Below, piece by piece: positions 52,285-60,605 of a stretch of 64,000 nt of DNA. A program made the position numbers and the translations under genes. Position 1 is the first letter of the stretch, and each line of letters begins with the position of its first letter. Under the pieces are notes generated by a model that saw only the letters and a list, made by a program, of their open reading frames with translations, searched no databases and was not told the origin of the DNA. Origin of the DNA: Pseudarthrobacter siccitolerans. Lineage in GTDB: Bacteria > Actinomycetota > Actinomycetes > Actinomycetales > Micrococcaceae. The DNA lies in contig NZ_CAQI01000024.1 in NCBI RefSeq assembly GCF_001046895.1, positions 1 to 64,000 of the forward strand. Reading direction: 5' to 3'.

Positions 52285-53748
52285 ATGAGCAGTAGAGACA
52301 TGACCCAGTCGATCATGCGGCGCAAGCCGATCGATGACATCGAGGAAGAAAACAAACACAGTGGCCTCTTCAAGTCACTCGGGCTGTGGCAGCTGACGGC
52401 AATCGGCGTTGGCGGCATCATCGGCGTCGGCATCTTCTCCCTTGCCGGGCTGGTGGCCGCTGGAAGTGAAACCAGTCCCGGGGTGGGGCCGGCGGTGCTG
52501 ATTTCCTTCCTGATCGCGGGCCTTGCCTCCGCGGCCGCGGCGCTTTCCTACGCAGAGTTTGCCGGCATGATTCCACGCGCCGGCTCTGCCTACACCTACG
52601 GCTACGTTGCCCTCGGCGAGGTGATTGGCTGGTTCATCGGCTGGGACCTGCTGCTCGAATACATCGCCATCGTGGCTGTGGTGGCCATTGGCATCTCCGG
52701 CTACTTTGACGCGTTCCTCTCGGGCATCGGCATCCACATGCCAATCTGGATGACGTCAACTCCGGATGAAGGCAAGGGCGGCATCGTAAATATTCCTGCC
52801 ATTGTTGTCTGCCTGATCGTCACCTGGATCCTGTCCCGCGGCACCAAGGCCTTCGGCCGGTTCGAACTGGTGGCCGTGGCCATCAAGGTGGTCCTGATCC
52901 TCTTCATCATCGGCCTGGGCGTCTTCTACATCGACACCAACAACTACAACCCGTTTATGCCCAGCGGCTTCGGTCCGGTGCTGGCCGGCTCGGCGACGGT
53001 GTTCTTCGCGGTGTTCGGTTACGACGCCATGAGTACGGCGGCAGAGGAAGCAACCGACGGCAAGAAGCACATGCCCAAGGCCATCATCCTGTCCTTGATC
53101 ATCGCGATGCTCCTCTATGTGGCCGCCACCCTGGTCCTCACCGGGATGCAGAACTACAAGGACATCGACCCGACAGCCGGCTTCGCCTCCGCCTTCACCG
53201 GTGTTGGCCTGCCGATCATCGCCACCATCATCTCCGTGTTCGCCGTGCTGTCCATCCTCACCGTGATGCTGACCTTCCTCCTGGGTGTCACCCGCGTCTG
53301 GTTCTCCATGAGCCGCGACGGGCTCCTGCCGGGCTGGTTCGCCAAGACTGACCAGCACGGCACGCCACAGCGGGTCACCTGGATTGCGGGCATCGCCTCA
53401 GCCCTGCTGGCCGGTGTTTTCCCCATCAAGGCGGTGGCCGACCTCACCAATATCGGCATCCTCGCTGCGTTCGTCGTGGTCTGCCTCGCGGTGATCATCT
53501 TCCGGTACAAGCGCCCGGACGCCCCCCGCTCCTTCCGCTTGCCGCTGATGCCGCTGGTTCCGGCGTTCGGTGTCCTGGCCTCTGCGTTCCTGATGTTCCA
53601 GCTGCACTGGGAAACCTGGCTGCGGTTCGGCATCTGGCTGGTGGTGGGACTGGCCATCTACTTCTTCTATGGCAAACGGAACTCACTGATGAACCCCAAC
53701 AGCCCGCGGCACGAGGAGATTGTGGAGATGCACCGCCCCCTCGCCTGA
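52285..53748 (+). CDS. APC family amino-acid permease (cationic amino-acid transporter type)
   Basis: A 487-residue transporter with about 12 to 13 helices. The start GLWQLTAIGVGGIIGVGIFSLAG is the conserved first half-helix of the CAT/YfnA branch. Also visible are ALSYAEFAGMIPRAGSAYTYGYVALGE, the FFAVFGYDAMSTAAEEATDGKKHMPKAI segment and LLGVTRVWFSMSRDGLLPGWFAK. It probably imports basic or broad-range amino acids by proton coupling. ATG 52285 follows GCAGGAG with a 7-base gap; the 25 codons upstream in frame lie in the promoter. A repeat-built terminator follows. Confidence 0.94.
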   Translation: MSSRDMTQSIMRRKPIDDIEEENKHSGLFKSLGLWQLTAIGVGGIIGVGIFSLAGLVAAGSETSPGVGPAVLISFLIAGLASAAAALSYAEFAGMIPRAGSAYTYGYVALGEVIGWFIGWDLLLEYIAIVAVVAIGISGYFDAFLSGIGIHMPIWMTSTPDEGKGGIVNIPAIVVCLIVTWILSRGTKAFGRFELVAVAIKVVLILFIIGLGVFYIDTNNYNPFMPSGFGPVLAGSATVFFAVFGYDAMSTAAEEATDGKKHMPKAIILSLIIAMLLYVAATLVLTGMQNYKDIDPTAGFASAFTGVGLPIIATIISVFAVLSILTVMLTFLLGVTRVWFSMSRDGLLPGWFAKTDQHGTPQRVTWIAGIASALLAGVFPIKAVADLTNIGILAAFVVVCLAVIIFRYKRPDAPRSFRLPLMPLVPAFGVLASAFLMFQLHWETWLRFGIWLVVGLAIYFFYGKRNSLMNPNSPRHEEIVEMHRPLA

Positions 53749-53758
53749 CCCGCTCCCG

Positions 53759-53893
53759 GACGCTCTCTCACTTGATGCCGCTTAAACCCGGACGCTCTCT
53801 CACCTGACGTCGCTTTACCCCGGACGCTCTATCACCTTCCTCTGGAGGGTGATAGAGCGTTTCCGTTTTTCCCGCATCAAGTGAGAGGGCGTG
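53759..53893. repeat. Cluster B of dispersed CTCTCTCACTT repeats
   Basis: Copies: GACGCTCTCTCACTTGATGC at 53759-53778, GACGCTCTCTCACCTGACGT at 53791-53810, GACGCTCTATCACC at 53823-53836 with its inverted partner GGTGATAGAGCGT at 53848-53860, and reversed GCATCAAGTGAGAGGGCGTG at about 53874-53893. This is the same family as cluster A, 53 kb away. The inverted pair makes a hairpin with a following T run. Confidence 0.8.
53824..53870 (+). terminator. Repeat-derived terminator of the APC permease gene
   Basis: A 13-bp stem (53824-53836 with 53848-53860), loop of 11, is followed by TTCCGTTTTT. It ends transcription of the permease before the putA promoter region and is built from two members of the dispersed repeat. 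Confidence 0.75.
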
Positions 53894-53963
53894 TGGAAAT
53901 TTGCAGCGCTACGTGCGGGAGCGTTGGTGGGTGAGGGGGCACGGGACCTGGGGGCAAAGCTTC

Positions 53964-53995
53964 ATCTTTTCTAACCTGTATTGCTTAGAAAAGAT
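53964..53995. promoter_or_regulatory. Large AT-rich palindrome upstream of putA
   Basis: ATCTTTTCTAA (53964-53974) and TTAGAAAAGAT (53985-53995) are perfect 11-base arms around a 10-base spacer. They are much more AT-rich than the surroundings. It is 79 bases before the putA start, so it is a likely operator or activator site; it is not followed by a T run as a terminator would be. No regulator gene is adjacent. Confidence 0.65.
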
Positions 53996-54073
53996 CGCTT
54001 TATCTTATGTGACTCCAGGCTCATACTGATGAATAAGACCTCCTCGAACCACAGGAAAGAACGAGAAAAAGCC

Positions 54074-57000
54074 ATGACCCACATTGCAATGGAGCCCGGC
54101 GCCGCAGCCGGGACAGGTACCACCGTTGACGTTGATGTGCCGCAGGCGAAAGCCCTCGCTACGGAAGCCGTAGCGCTGGTCCGGCACTGGCTCACCGAAG
54201 CCGCCAAGGTCCCGGTGGACGCCTCGGCACAGCAGCTCGCCGGGGTGCTGAAAGATCCCAACGGCCTGGAGTTCACCGTTGGCTTCGTGGACGGTGTGGT
54301 CCGTCCCGAGGACCTGAACGTCGCTGCCCGCAACCTGGCAGCGCTCGCACCCAAGGTCCCCGCGTTCCTACCCTGGTACATGCGCAGCGCCGTCCAGCTC
54401 GGCGGCACCATGGCCCCCGTTATGCCGCAGGTTGTTATTCCGATCGCCCGCAAGGTCCTGCGCGAGATGGTGGGCCACCTGATCGTCGACGCCACCGACG
54501 CCAAGCTGGGTCCGGCCATCGCCAAAATCCGCAAGGACGGCATCAAGCTCAACGTCAACCTCCTCGGCGAAGCGGTCCTCGGCGAGCATGAGGCCTCCCG
54601 CCGGCTCGAGGGCACCCACACCCTGCTGGCCCGCCCCGACGTCGACTACGTCTCCATCAAGGTTTCCTCCACGGTGGCCCCGCACTCCGCGTGGGCCTTC
54701 GACGAAGCCGTGGAACACGTCGTCGAGAAGCTCACCCCGCTCTTCCAGCGCGCCGCCTCGTTCGCCCGCAACGGCGGGAAGGCCAAGTTCATCAACCTGG
54801 ACATGGAGGAATACAAGGACCTGGACATGACCATCGCGGTCTTCACCAGGATCCTGGACAAGCCCGAGTTCAAGAACCTGGAAGCCGGCATTGTGCTCCA
54901 GGCCTACCTCCCGGACGCACTCTCAGCGATGATCCGCCTGCAGGACTGGGCGGCAGAACGCCGGGCCAACGGCGGTGCCGCCATCAAGGTGCGCGTGGTC
55001 AAGGGCGCCAACCTGCCCATGGAGCAGGTGGAATCCTCCCTGCACGGCTGGCCGCTGGCCACCTGGGGCAGCAAACAGGACTCGGACACCAGCTACAAGA
55101 GCGTCATCAACTACTCCCTGCACCCGGAGCGGATCAAGAACATCCGGATCGGCGTGGCCGGCCACAACCTGTTCGACATCGCCTTCGCCTGGCTCCTGGC
55201 CAAGCAGCGCGGCATCGCGGATACCGCACAGCAGAATATCGAGTTCGAAATGCTGCTGGGCATGGCGCAGGGCCAGGCCGAAGCGGTCAAGAAGGACGTC
55301 GGCTCGCTGCTGCTCTACACGCCCGTGGTGCACCCGGCCGAGTTCGACGTCGCCATCGCCTACCTGATCCGCCGGCTCGAAGAGGGGGCCAGCCAGGACA
55401 ACTTTATGTCGGCAGTCTTCGAGCTGAGCGAAAACGAGGTCCTGTTCGAGCGTGAAAAGCAGCGCTTCCTGGCCTCGCTCGCCGCACTGGACAACACCGT
55501 TCCGCTGCCGAACCGCCGGCAGGACCGTAGCCTGCCGCCGGTCCCGATGTCCCACCAGGGCTTCGACAACACCCCGGACACCGACCCGTCCCTGCCCGCC
55601 AACCGCGACTGGGGCCGGGCCATCCTGAAACGCGTCCCGTCCTCCACGCTGGGCAACGCCTCCGTGGCAGCGGCTGCCGTTCAGGACGAGGCCACCCTCA
55701 GCACCGTCATCCAGACCGCCGTGGAGAAGGGCAAAGCCTGGGGTGCACTGTCAGGCGCCGAGCGCGCCGAAATCCTGCACCGGGCGGGCGATGTCCTGGA
55801 GGCCCGCCGCGCCGACCTGCTCGAGGTCATGGCCAGCGAAACCGGCAAGACCATCGACCAGGGCGATCCCGAGGTCAGCGAAGCCGTGGACTTTGCCCAC
55901 TACTACGCCGAGTCCGCGCGGAAGCTGGATGCGGTCGACGGCGCCACGTTCGTCCCGGCCAAGCTCACCGTTGTGACGCCGCCGTGGAACTTCCCGGTCG
56001 CCATCCCGGCAGGGTCCACCCTTGCGGCACTCGCCGCCGGCTCCGCCGTCGTCATCAAACCCGCCAAGCAGGCCGCCCGCAGCGGCGCCGTGATGGTGGA
56101 AGCGCTGTGGGAAGCCGGCGTGCCGCGCGACGTGCTCACCATGGTGCAGCTGGGGGAGCGTGAACTCGGCAAGCAGCTGATCTCGCACCCGGCCGTGGAC
56201 CGCGTAATCCTTACCGGCGGCTACGAAACTGCCGAGCTGTTCCGGTCCTTCCGCCAGGACCTGCCGCTCCTTGCCGAAACCAGCGGCAAGAACGCCATCA
56301 TCGTCACCCCCAGCGCGGACCTGGACCTCGCGGCCAAGGACGTTGCCTACTCCGCGTTCGGCCACGCCGGCCAGAAGTGCTCCGCCGCCTCACTGGTGAT
56401 CCTGGTGGGCTCGGTGGCCAAGTCCAAGCGGTTCCACAACCAGCTGATCGACGCCGTCACCTCCCTGAAGGTGGGCTACCCGGAGGATCCCACCAGCCAG
56501 ATGGGGCCGATCATCGAGCCCGCCAACGGCAAGCTCCTCAACGCCCTGACCACCTTGGGCGAGGGCGAGAACTGGGCGGTTGAACCGAAGAAGCTCGACA
56601 ACACCGGCCGGCTCTGGAGCCCGGGCGTGCGCTACGGCGTCAAGCGCGGTTCCTACTTCCACCTGACCGAATTCTTCGGGCCGGTGCTCGGCGTGATGAC
56701 CGCCGACACGCTCGAAGAGGCCATCGCCATCCAAAACCAGATCGAGTACGGCCTCACCGCTGGCCTGCATTCCCTGAACTCCGAGGAGCTCCGAACCTGG
56801 CTGGACTCCATCCAGGCCGGAAACTTGTACGTGAACCGCGGTATCACCGGCGCCATCGTGCAGCGCCAGCCGTTCGGCGGCTGGAAGAAGTCAGCTGTCG
56901 GCGCCGGGACCAAGGCAGGCGGGCCCAACTACCTGGCCGGCCTGGGCGACTGGACCCCGGCCGCCAGCACCGCTGACGCCGCTGTTACCAACCCCGGAGT

Positions 57001-57589
57001 CCGCCGGATCATCAACGCCGCCGGTGCAGCGCTGGAGCCTGCCGAGCTGGAGTCCGTGCAGCGGGCGCTGGCATCGGATGCCCAGGCCTGGGCCGAGGAA
57101 TTCGGCACCGCAAAGGACGTTTCCGGCCTCAGCGCGGAGCGCAACATCTTCCGCTACCGGAGCCTGCCCGTCACTGTGCGGCTCTCCGAAGGTGCGCCGC
57201 TGGCGCACCTGGTCCGGACGGTAGCCGCCGGCGTCCTGGCGGGTTCGGCACTGACGGTGTCCTCCGCCGTCGGACTTCCTGCGCAGCTTCGCCCGGTGCT
57301 GACGGCACTGGACATTGAAGTGACGGTGGAGTCCGACGCCGAGTGGCTGGCTTCTGCCGAACGCCTCGCCACGGCAGGCAAGCTGTCCGGAGCGCGGATC
57401 CGCCTGATCGGCGGTGACGCCGGTGCCCTGGCGAAGGCAACGGGCGGCCGCCCCGATCTGGCCGTCTACGCCCACGCGGTCACCGAGGCCGGGCGCGTTG
57501 AGCTGCTGCCGTTCCTGCATGAGCAGGCCGTCAGCATCACGGCCCACCGGTTCGGCACACCCAACCACCTCTCGGACACCCTGATCTAG
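54074..57589 (+). CDS. putA: Bifunctional proline dehydrogenase / L-glutamate gamma-semialdehyde dehydrogenase
   Basis: A 1171-residue enzyme oxidising proline to glutamate in two steps. The proline dehydrogenase barrel (about 100-480) has DYVSIKVSSTVAPHSAWAFDEAV, KFINLDMEEYKDLDMT, RVVKGANLPMEQVE and the C-terminal FAD/substrate block AYLIRRLEEGASQDNFM. The aldehyde dehydrogenase part (about 530-1010) has VTPPWNFPVAIPAGSTLAAL, Glu in LLAETSGKNAIIV and the catalytic Cys in GHAGQKCSAASLV. A C-terminal domain of ~150 residues follows. It lacks the N-terminal DNA-binding domain of E. coli PutA, so regulation must be external. ATG 54074 is chosen; ATG 54029 (MNKTSS) is possible, and the SD AGGAAAG at 54054 is distant for both. 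Confidence 0.96.
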   Translation: MTHIAMEPGAAAGTGTTVDVDVPQAKALATEAVALVRHWLTEAAKVPVDASAQQLAGVLKDPNGLEFTVGFVDGVVRPEDLNVAARNLAALAPKVPAFLPWYMRSAVQLGGTMAPVMPQVVIPIARKVLREMVGHLIVDATDAKLGPAIAKIRKDGIKLNVNLLGEAVLGEHEASRRLEGTHTLLARPDVDYVSIKVSSTVAPHSAWAFDEAVEHVVEKLTPLFQRAASFARNGGKAKFINLDMEEYKDLDMTIAVFTRILDKPEFKNLEAGIVLQAYLPDALSAMIRLQDWAAERRANGGAAIKVRVVKGANLPMEQVESSLHGWPLATWGSKQDSDTSYKSVINYSLHPERIKNIRIGVAGHNLFDIAFAWLLAKQRGIADTAQQNIEFEMLLGMAQGQAEAVKKDVGSLLLYTPVVHPAEFDVAIAYLIRRLEEGASQDNFMSAVFELSENEVLFEREKQRFLASLAALDNTVPLPNRRQDRSLPPVPMSHQGFDNTPDTDPSLPANRDWGRAILKRVPSSTLGNASVAAAAVQDEATLSTVIQTAVEKGKAWGALSGAERAEILHRAGDVLEARRADLLEVMASETGKTIDQGDPEVSEAVDFAHYYAESARKLDAVDGATFVPAKLTVVTPPWNFPVAIPAGSTLAALAAGSAVVIKPAKQAARSGAVMVEALWEAGVPRDVLTMVQLGERELGKQLISHPAVDRVILTGGYETAELFRSFRQDLPLLAETSGKNAIIVTPSADLDLAAKDVAYSAFGHAGQKCSAASLVILVGSVAKSKRFHNQLIDAVTSLKVGYPEDPTSQMGPIIEPANGKLLNALTTLGEGENWAVEPKKLDNTGRLWSPGVRYGVKRGSYFHLTEFFGPVLGVMTADTLEEAIAIQNQIEYGLTAGLHSLNSEELRTWLDSIQAGNLYVNRGITGAIVQRQPFGGWKKSAVGAGTKAGGPNYLAGLGDWTPAASTADAAVTNPGVRRIINAAGAALEPAELESVQRALASDAQAWAEEFGTAKDVSGLSAERNIFRYRSLPVTVRLSEGAPLAHLVRTVAAGVLAGSALTVSSAVGLPAQLRPVLTALDIEVTVESDAEWLASAERLATAGKLSGARIRLIGGDAGALAKATGGRPDLAVYAHAVTEAGRVELLPFLHEQAVSITAHRFGTPNHLSDTLI

Positions 57590-57605
57590 ATTCTTTGCAG
57601 GGAAG

Positions 57606-57649
57606 ACAGAAGGCCGGCGGCCACCTTGCGGTGGCTGCCGGCCTTCTGT
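57606..57649 (+). terminator. Terminator of putA
   Basis: A 20-bp stem (57606-57625 with 57630-57649), loop TTGC, with one G-T pair. The tail is only TGTTGTGCTG, but stem strength is high. It lies between convergent genes. Confidence 0.85.
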
Positions 57650-57676
57650 TGTGCTGTTGGTTGAGCCTGTCGATAC

Positions 57677-57994
57677 CTAGCCCAGGTACCACCCCGGGGG
57701 TGTCCAGGTCACGGGAACGCTGTGGGCGGAGAACTGTTCGCAATGCGTGCAGGTGTAAGCAACTTCGCCCAAAGTGGCGACGTTGCCGTCCCGCCGGTAG
57801 GTCGGGGGGATATAGGACTCGAGGTAGATAAATTCATCGGTGCGGCATGTGTCGCAGGTAGGCTTGCCCACATATCCGGTGTCCGTGGTGGCGATGCCGG
57901 CGCCGAGTGTTGAGCTGCGGGTGGCGGCTGGACGCGCTGTGTTATGCGGACGCGCGTGGGTGGAGTTGAGATGGGTGTTCCGGGCTGTCGTCAT
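57677..57994 (-). CDS. Small CxxC protein, possible zinc ribbon
   Basis: A 105-residue protein. The first ~35 residues are polar and Thr/Arg/Ala-rich. The second half has CDTC and CTHC about 35 residues apart, a typical spacing for a zinc-ribbon site, with LESYIPPTYRRDGNVATLGEVAYTCTHCEQF. I do not recognise a named family. Start ATG 57994. Neighbours: convergent with putA and followed upstream by ~220 bases without a gene. It looks like a genuine small conserved protein because the cysteine pairs and in-frame stop are intact. Confidence 0.7.
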   Translation of the reverse strand: MTTARNTHLNSTHARPHNTARPAATRSSTLGAGIATTDTGYVGKPTCDTCRTDEFIYLESYIPPTYRRDGNVATLGEVAYTCTHCEQFSAHSVPVTWTPPGWYLG

Positions 57995-58216
57995 TGGCTG
58001 CCTGTCCCGAGCACGTGGAACCTGGCACGCAGGAGCATGCTCGTGTTAGTGAACCGGCCATCTGCTTGACCCTGGGAAAACCAGCATAGGCGATGCGGCC
58101 TTCCGGGATCAATGAAAAAATAAGCACGCGGAAGCCGGGCATGGGCGATTAGTGCGGCATTTGCGGGCTGCCCGCTTACCGTTCCTCCCAGCGGGGCTGA
58201 ATCGTGTTGAAGCTGC

Positions 58217-59071
58217 CTAGGCGGGACGGTTGATGGTTCTTCCCACGATGGACTGCGTCAGCGCATCGATGACTTCGGAGTTGGCCAGCGGGTTCCGGAT
58301 CAGGGTGAAGTCAACGTCGCCCACCGCCGGCAGGTCAAAGCGGCGGGTGATGATCTTCAGGTCCTCGGGCACCAGGGACGACGGCATCACGGCCACTCCG
58401 ATGCCGGCGCGGACCGCGGCAAGCACGCCGCTGATCTGGCGCGTGGTGCAGGTGATGCGCCAGGTCCTGCCGTGGGATTCCAGGGCGTCGATAGCCAGTT
58501 TCCGGCTCAGGCTGGGCGAGGGGTAGGCGATCAGCGGGACCGGCGCCCCGGGTTCAAGCACGGTCTGCTCCTGCCCTACCCAGGAAAATGAGTCATGCTC
58601 GACCACGGTGCCGTCCTTGGCTCCGGCCACCCACTTCACAAAGACAAGGTCCAGTTGGCCCGCGTTGAGTTTCCGGTAGAGCTGGTCACTTTGGCCAACG
58701 GTCAGTTCCAGGTTGATCTGCGGATAGATCTGCCGGAATTCGCGAAGGATCCGCGGCAGGCCCGTGATGGCAAGATCATCGGCGGTGCCAAAGCGCAGCC
58801 GGCCCCGCATGGCAGAACCCGAGAAGTACCGGGCGGCAGCGTCGTGGGCGGAGAGGATGTTCCGGGCAAACCCTGCCATCGCATCGCCGTTGTCGGTGAG
58901 CCGGACATCCCGTGTGTCCCGCGTGATGAGGACCCGCTTGGCCGCGGTTTCCAGCTTGCGGACGTGCTGGCTGACGGTGGGTTGGGCCAGGCCCAGCCGT
59001 TCGGCCGCCTTGGTGAAGCTGAGGGTTTCGGCAACCGCCAGGAAGGACCGCAGCTGGGCTGGTTCAAACAC
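58217..59071 (-). CDS. LysR family transcriptional regulator (divergent from MFS exporter)
   Basis: A 284-residue regulator. The HTH is LRSFLAVAETLSFTKAAERLGLAQPTVSQHVRKLETAAKRVLITRDTRDVRLT at about 7-60. The effector domain begins GRLRFGTADDLAITGLPRILREF. GTG 59071 gives the standard N-terminus (FEPAQLRSFLAV). It sits 144 bases from the divergent MFS gene, with a palindrome between them, so it is likely its regulator. Confidence 0.92.
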   Translation of the reverse strand: MFEPAQLRSFLAVAETLSFTKAAERLGLAQPTVSQHVRKLETAAKRVLITRDTRDVRLTDNGDAMAGFARNILSAHDAAARYFSGSAMRGRLRFGTADDLAITGLPRILREFRQIYPQINLELTVGQSDQLYRKLNAGQLDLVFVKWVAGAKDGTVVEHDSFSWVGQEQTVLEPGAPVPLIAYPSPSLSRKLAIDALESHGRTWRITCTTRQISGVLAAVRAGIGVAVMPSSLVPEDLKIITRRFDLPAVGDVDFTLIRNPLANSEVIDALTQSIVGRTINRPA

Positions 59072-59128
59072 TTAGGACTCCAGTGGCATGAGTGCGGATG
59101 CAGGCATCATTGCGGTTTGCAATACGAG

Positions 59129-59153
59129 TTATAGGGACGATAGGTCTCCATAA
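59129..59153. promoter_or_regulatory. Candidate LysR operator between lysR and the MFS gene
   Basis: An imperfect 25-base palindrome with pattern TTAT-n-G-n-GAC ... GTC-n-C-n-ATAA is centred near 59141. It is placed in the 144-base divergent space, 63 bases upstream of the MFS start codon. Confidence 0.5.
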
Positions 59154-59215
59154 TCCCGTGGTTCCAGCCTAGCGTTAACGACATCCCGGACCGACCGCAA
59201 TTTGAGGACACTCCT

Positions 59216-60598
59216 GTGGCACCCCCACCGCCGTCATCGGCTACCGTCACCCAGCCCGTCATCGACTCAGCAGCCTCCGCACCGCCGCGCGACCACCAGA
59301 CCCAGCCCCTCGCCGTCGTCCCCGAACGCCTTCCCTGGAAGCACACGTTCATCTCGCTGAAGGTCGCCAATTTCAGGATCTTCGCGATCGGGCACTTCAT
59401 TGCCGTCATCGCCATCTGGATGCAGCGCATTGCCCAGGACTGGATGGTGCTGCAGCTTTCCGGATCGGTGACCGCCGTGGGGATCACCGTGGCGCTGCAG
59501 TTCCTGCCCTCGCTCCTGCTCGGGCCCTGGGGCGGCATGGTGGCCGACCGGTTCGCCAAGCGGAAGATCCTCATCCTGTGTCAAAGCATGGCCGCACTCC
59601 TGGCTGCGGCCCTTGCCGTCCTTGCCCTGGCGGGAACCGTTGAGGTGTGGCACGTCTACGTCATCGCGCTGGTCCTCGGCCTGGTCACAGTGCTGGACCA
59701 GCCGGCCCGGCAGGTGTTCGTCAACGAACTGGTGGGCCCCAAGTACCTGCGCAACGCGATAAGCGTCAACTCCACCACTTTCCAGCTGGGAGGCCTGATC
59801 GGCCCTGCCCTTGCCGGGTGGCTGCTGACCGCGGTGGGGGCGGGGTGGGCCTTCGCGGGCAACGCCCTCGCCTGCTGCTCCACAGTGGCCATGCTGCTGA
59901 TCCTGCGGAAGGATAAGTTGTTCGTCAGTGCCCCCGCCCCGAAGAGCAAAGGGATGCTGCGGGAAGGTCTGAGCTATGCCCTCAGCAAACCCACCATCTA
60001 CTGGCCGTGGCTGATGGCGGGATTCATTGCAGTGTTCGCAATGAGCCTGCCCGTGGTGCTGGCCGCCTTTGCCGACCACATCTTCGACGTGGGTGCCGGA
60101 GGGTACGGATTACTGAATGCACTCGTCGCGCTTGGAGCGTTCGCCGGCGCAGTCGCGTCAACCCGGCGGAGGCAGCTGCGGCTCCGCTCCGTGGTGTTCT
60201 GCGCCGGGATGTACGGCGTCATGCTCTGCCTTGCGGCCATCGCGCCGTCCATGCCCGTGTTCGGTGCCGTGATGGTGCTGTCCGGATTCTGGTGCCTGAT
60301 GTTCCTGACCGGTTCCAACCAGCTGGTCCAGGTGAGCTCGAACATGAGGATCCGCGGCCGCGTCATGAGCCTGTACATCATGGTGCTGATCGGCGGCCAG
60401 GCTATCGGCGGGCCGATGCTCGGCTGGCTGTCCGAGCACGCCAGCCCGCACGCTGCACTGCTGGTGGCCGGGGGAGTCCCGGCGCTCGCCGCCCTGACGG
60501 TCGCCATTATTCTGGCCCGGAAGGGCTCGCTGCTACTGAGGGTCAGCCTCAAGGACCGCCGCCACCCCGTGAGCATCGTCAGCAAGGCGGCGGCTTAG
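59216..60598 (+). CDS. MFS transporter (EntS-like exporter branch)
   Basis: A 460-residue major-facilitator protein with about 12 helices. The first ~45 residues are a Pro/Ala/Ser-rich cytoplasmic extension. The family pattern FRIFAIGHFIAVIAIWMQRIAQDWMVLQL begins helix 1, and the loop-2 motif GGMVADRFAKRKI is in place. LDQPARQVFVNELVGP is the block shared by the EntS/DHA3 branch, which includes macrolide and siderophore exporters. GTG 59216 follows GAGGA with 7 bases. The substrate is unknown. It overlaps no neighbour; a minus-strand gene ends 7 bases after it. Confidence 0.93.
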   Translation: MAPPPPSSATVTQPVIDSAASAPPRDHQTQPLAVVPERLPWKHTFISLKVANFRIFAIGHFIAVIAIWMQRIAQDWMVLQLSGSVTAVGITVALQFLPSLLLGPWGGMVADRFAKRKILILCQSMAALLAAALAVLALAGTVEVWHVYVIALVLGLVTVLDQPARQVFVNELVGPKYLRNAISVNSTTFQLGGLIGPALAGWLLTAVGAGWAFAGNALACCSTVAMLLILRKDKLFVSAPAPKSKGMLREGLSYALSKPTIYWPWLMAGFIAVFAMSLPVVLAAFADHIFDVGAGGYGLLNALVALGAFAGAVASTRRRQLRLRSVVFCAGMYGVMLCLAAIAPSMPVFGAVMVLSGFWCLMFLTGSNQLVQVSSNMRIRGRVMSLYIMVLIGGQAIGGPMLGWLSEHASPHAALLVAGGVPALAALTVAIILARKGSLLLRVSLKDRRHPVSIVSKAAA

Positions 60599-60605
60599 AC
60601 GGGGA

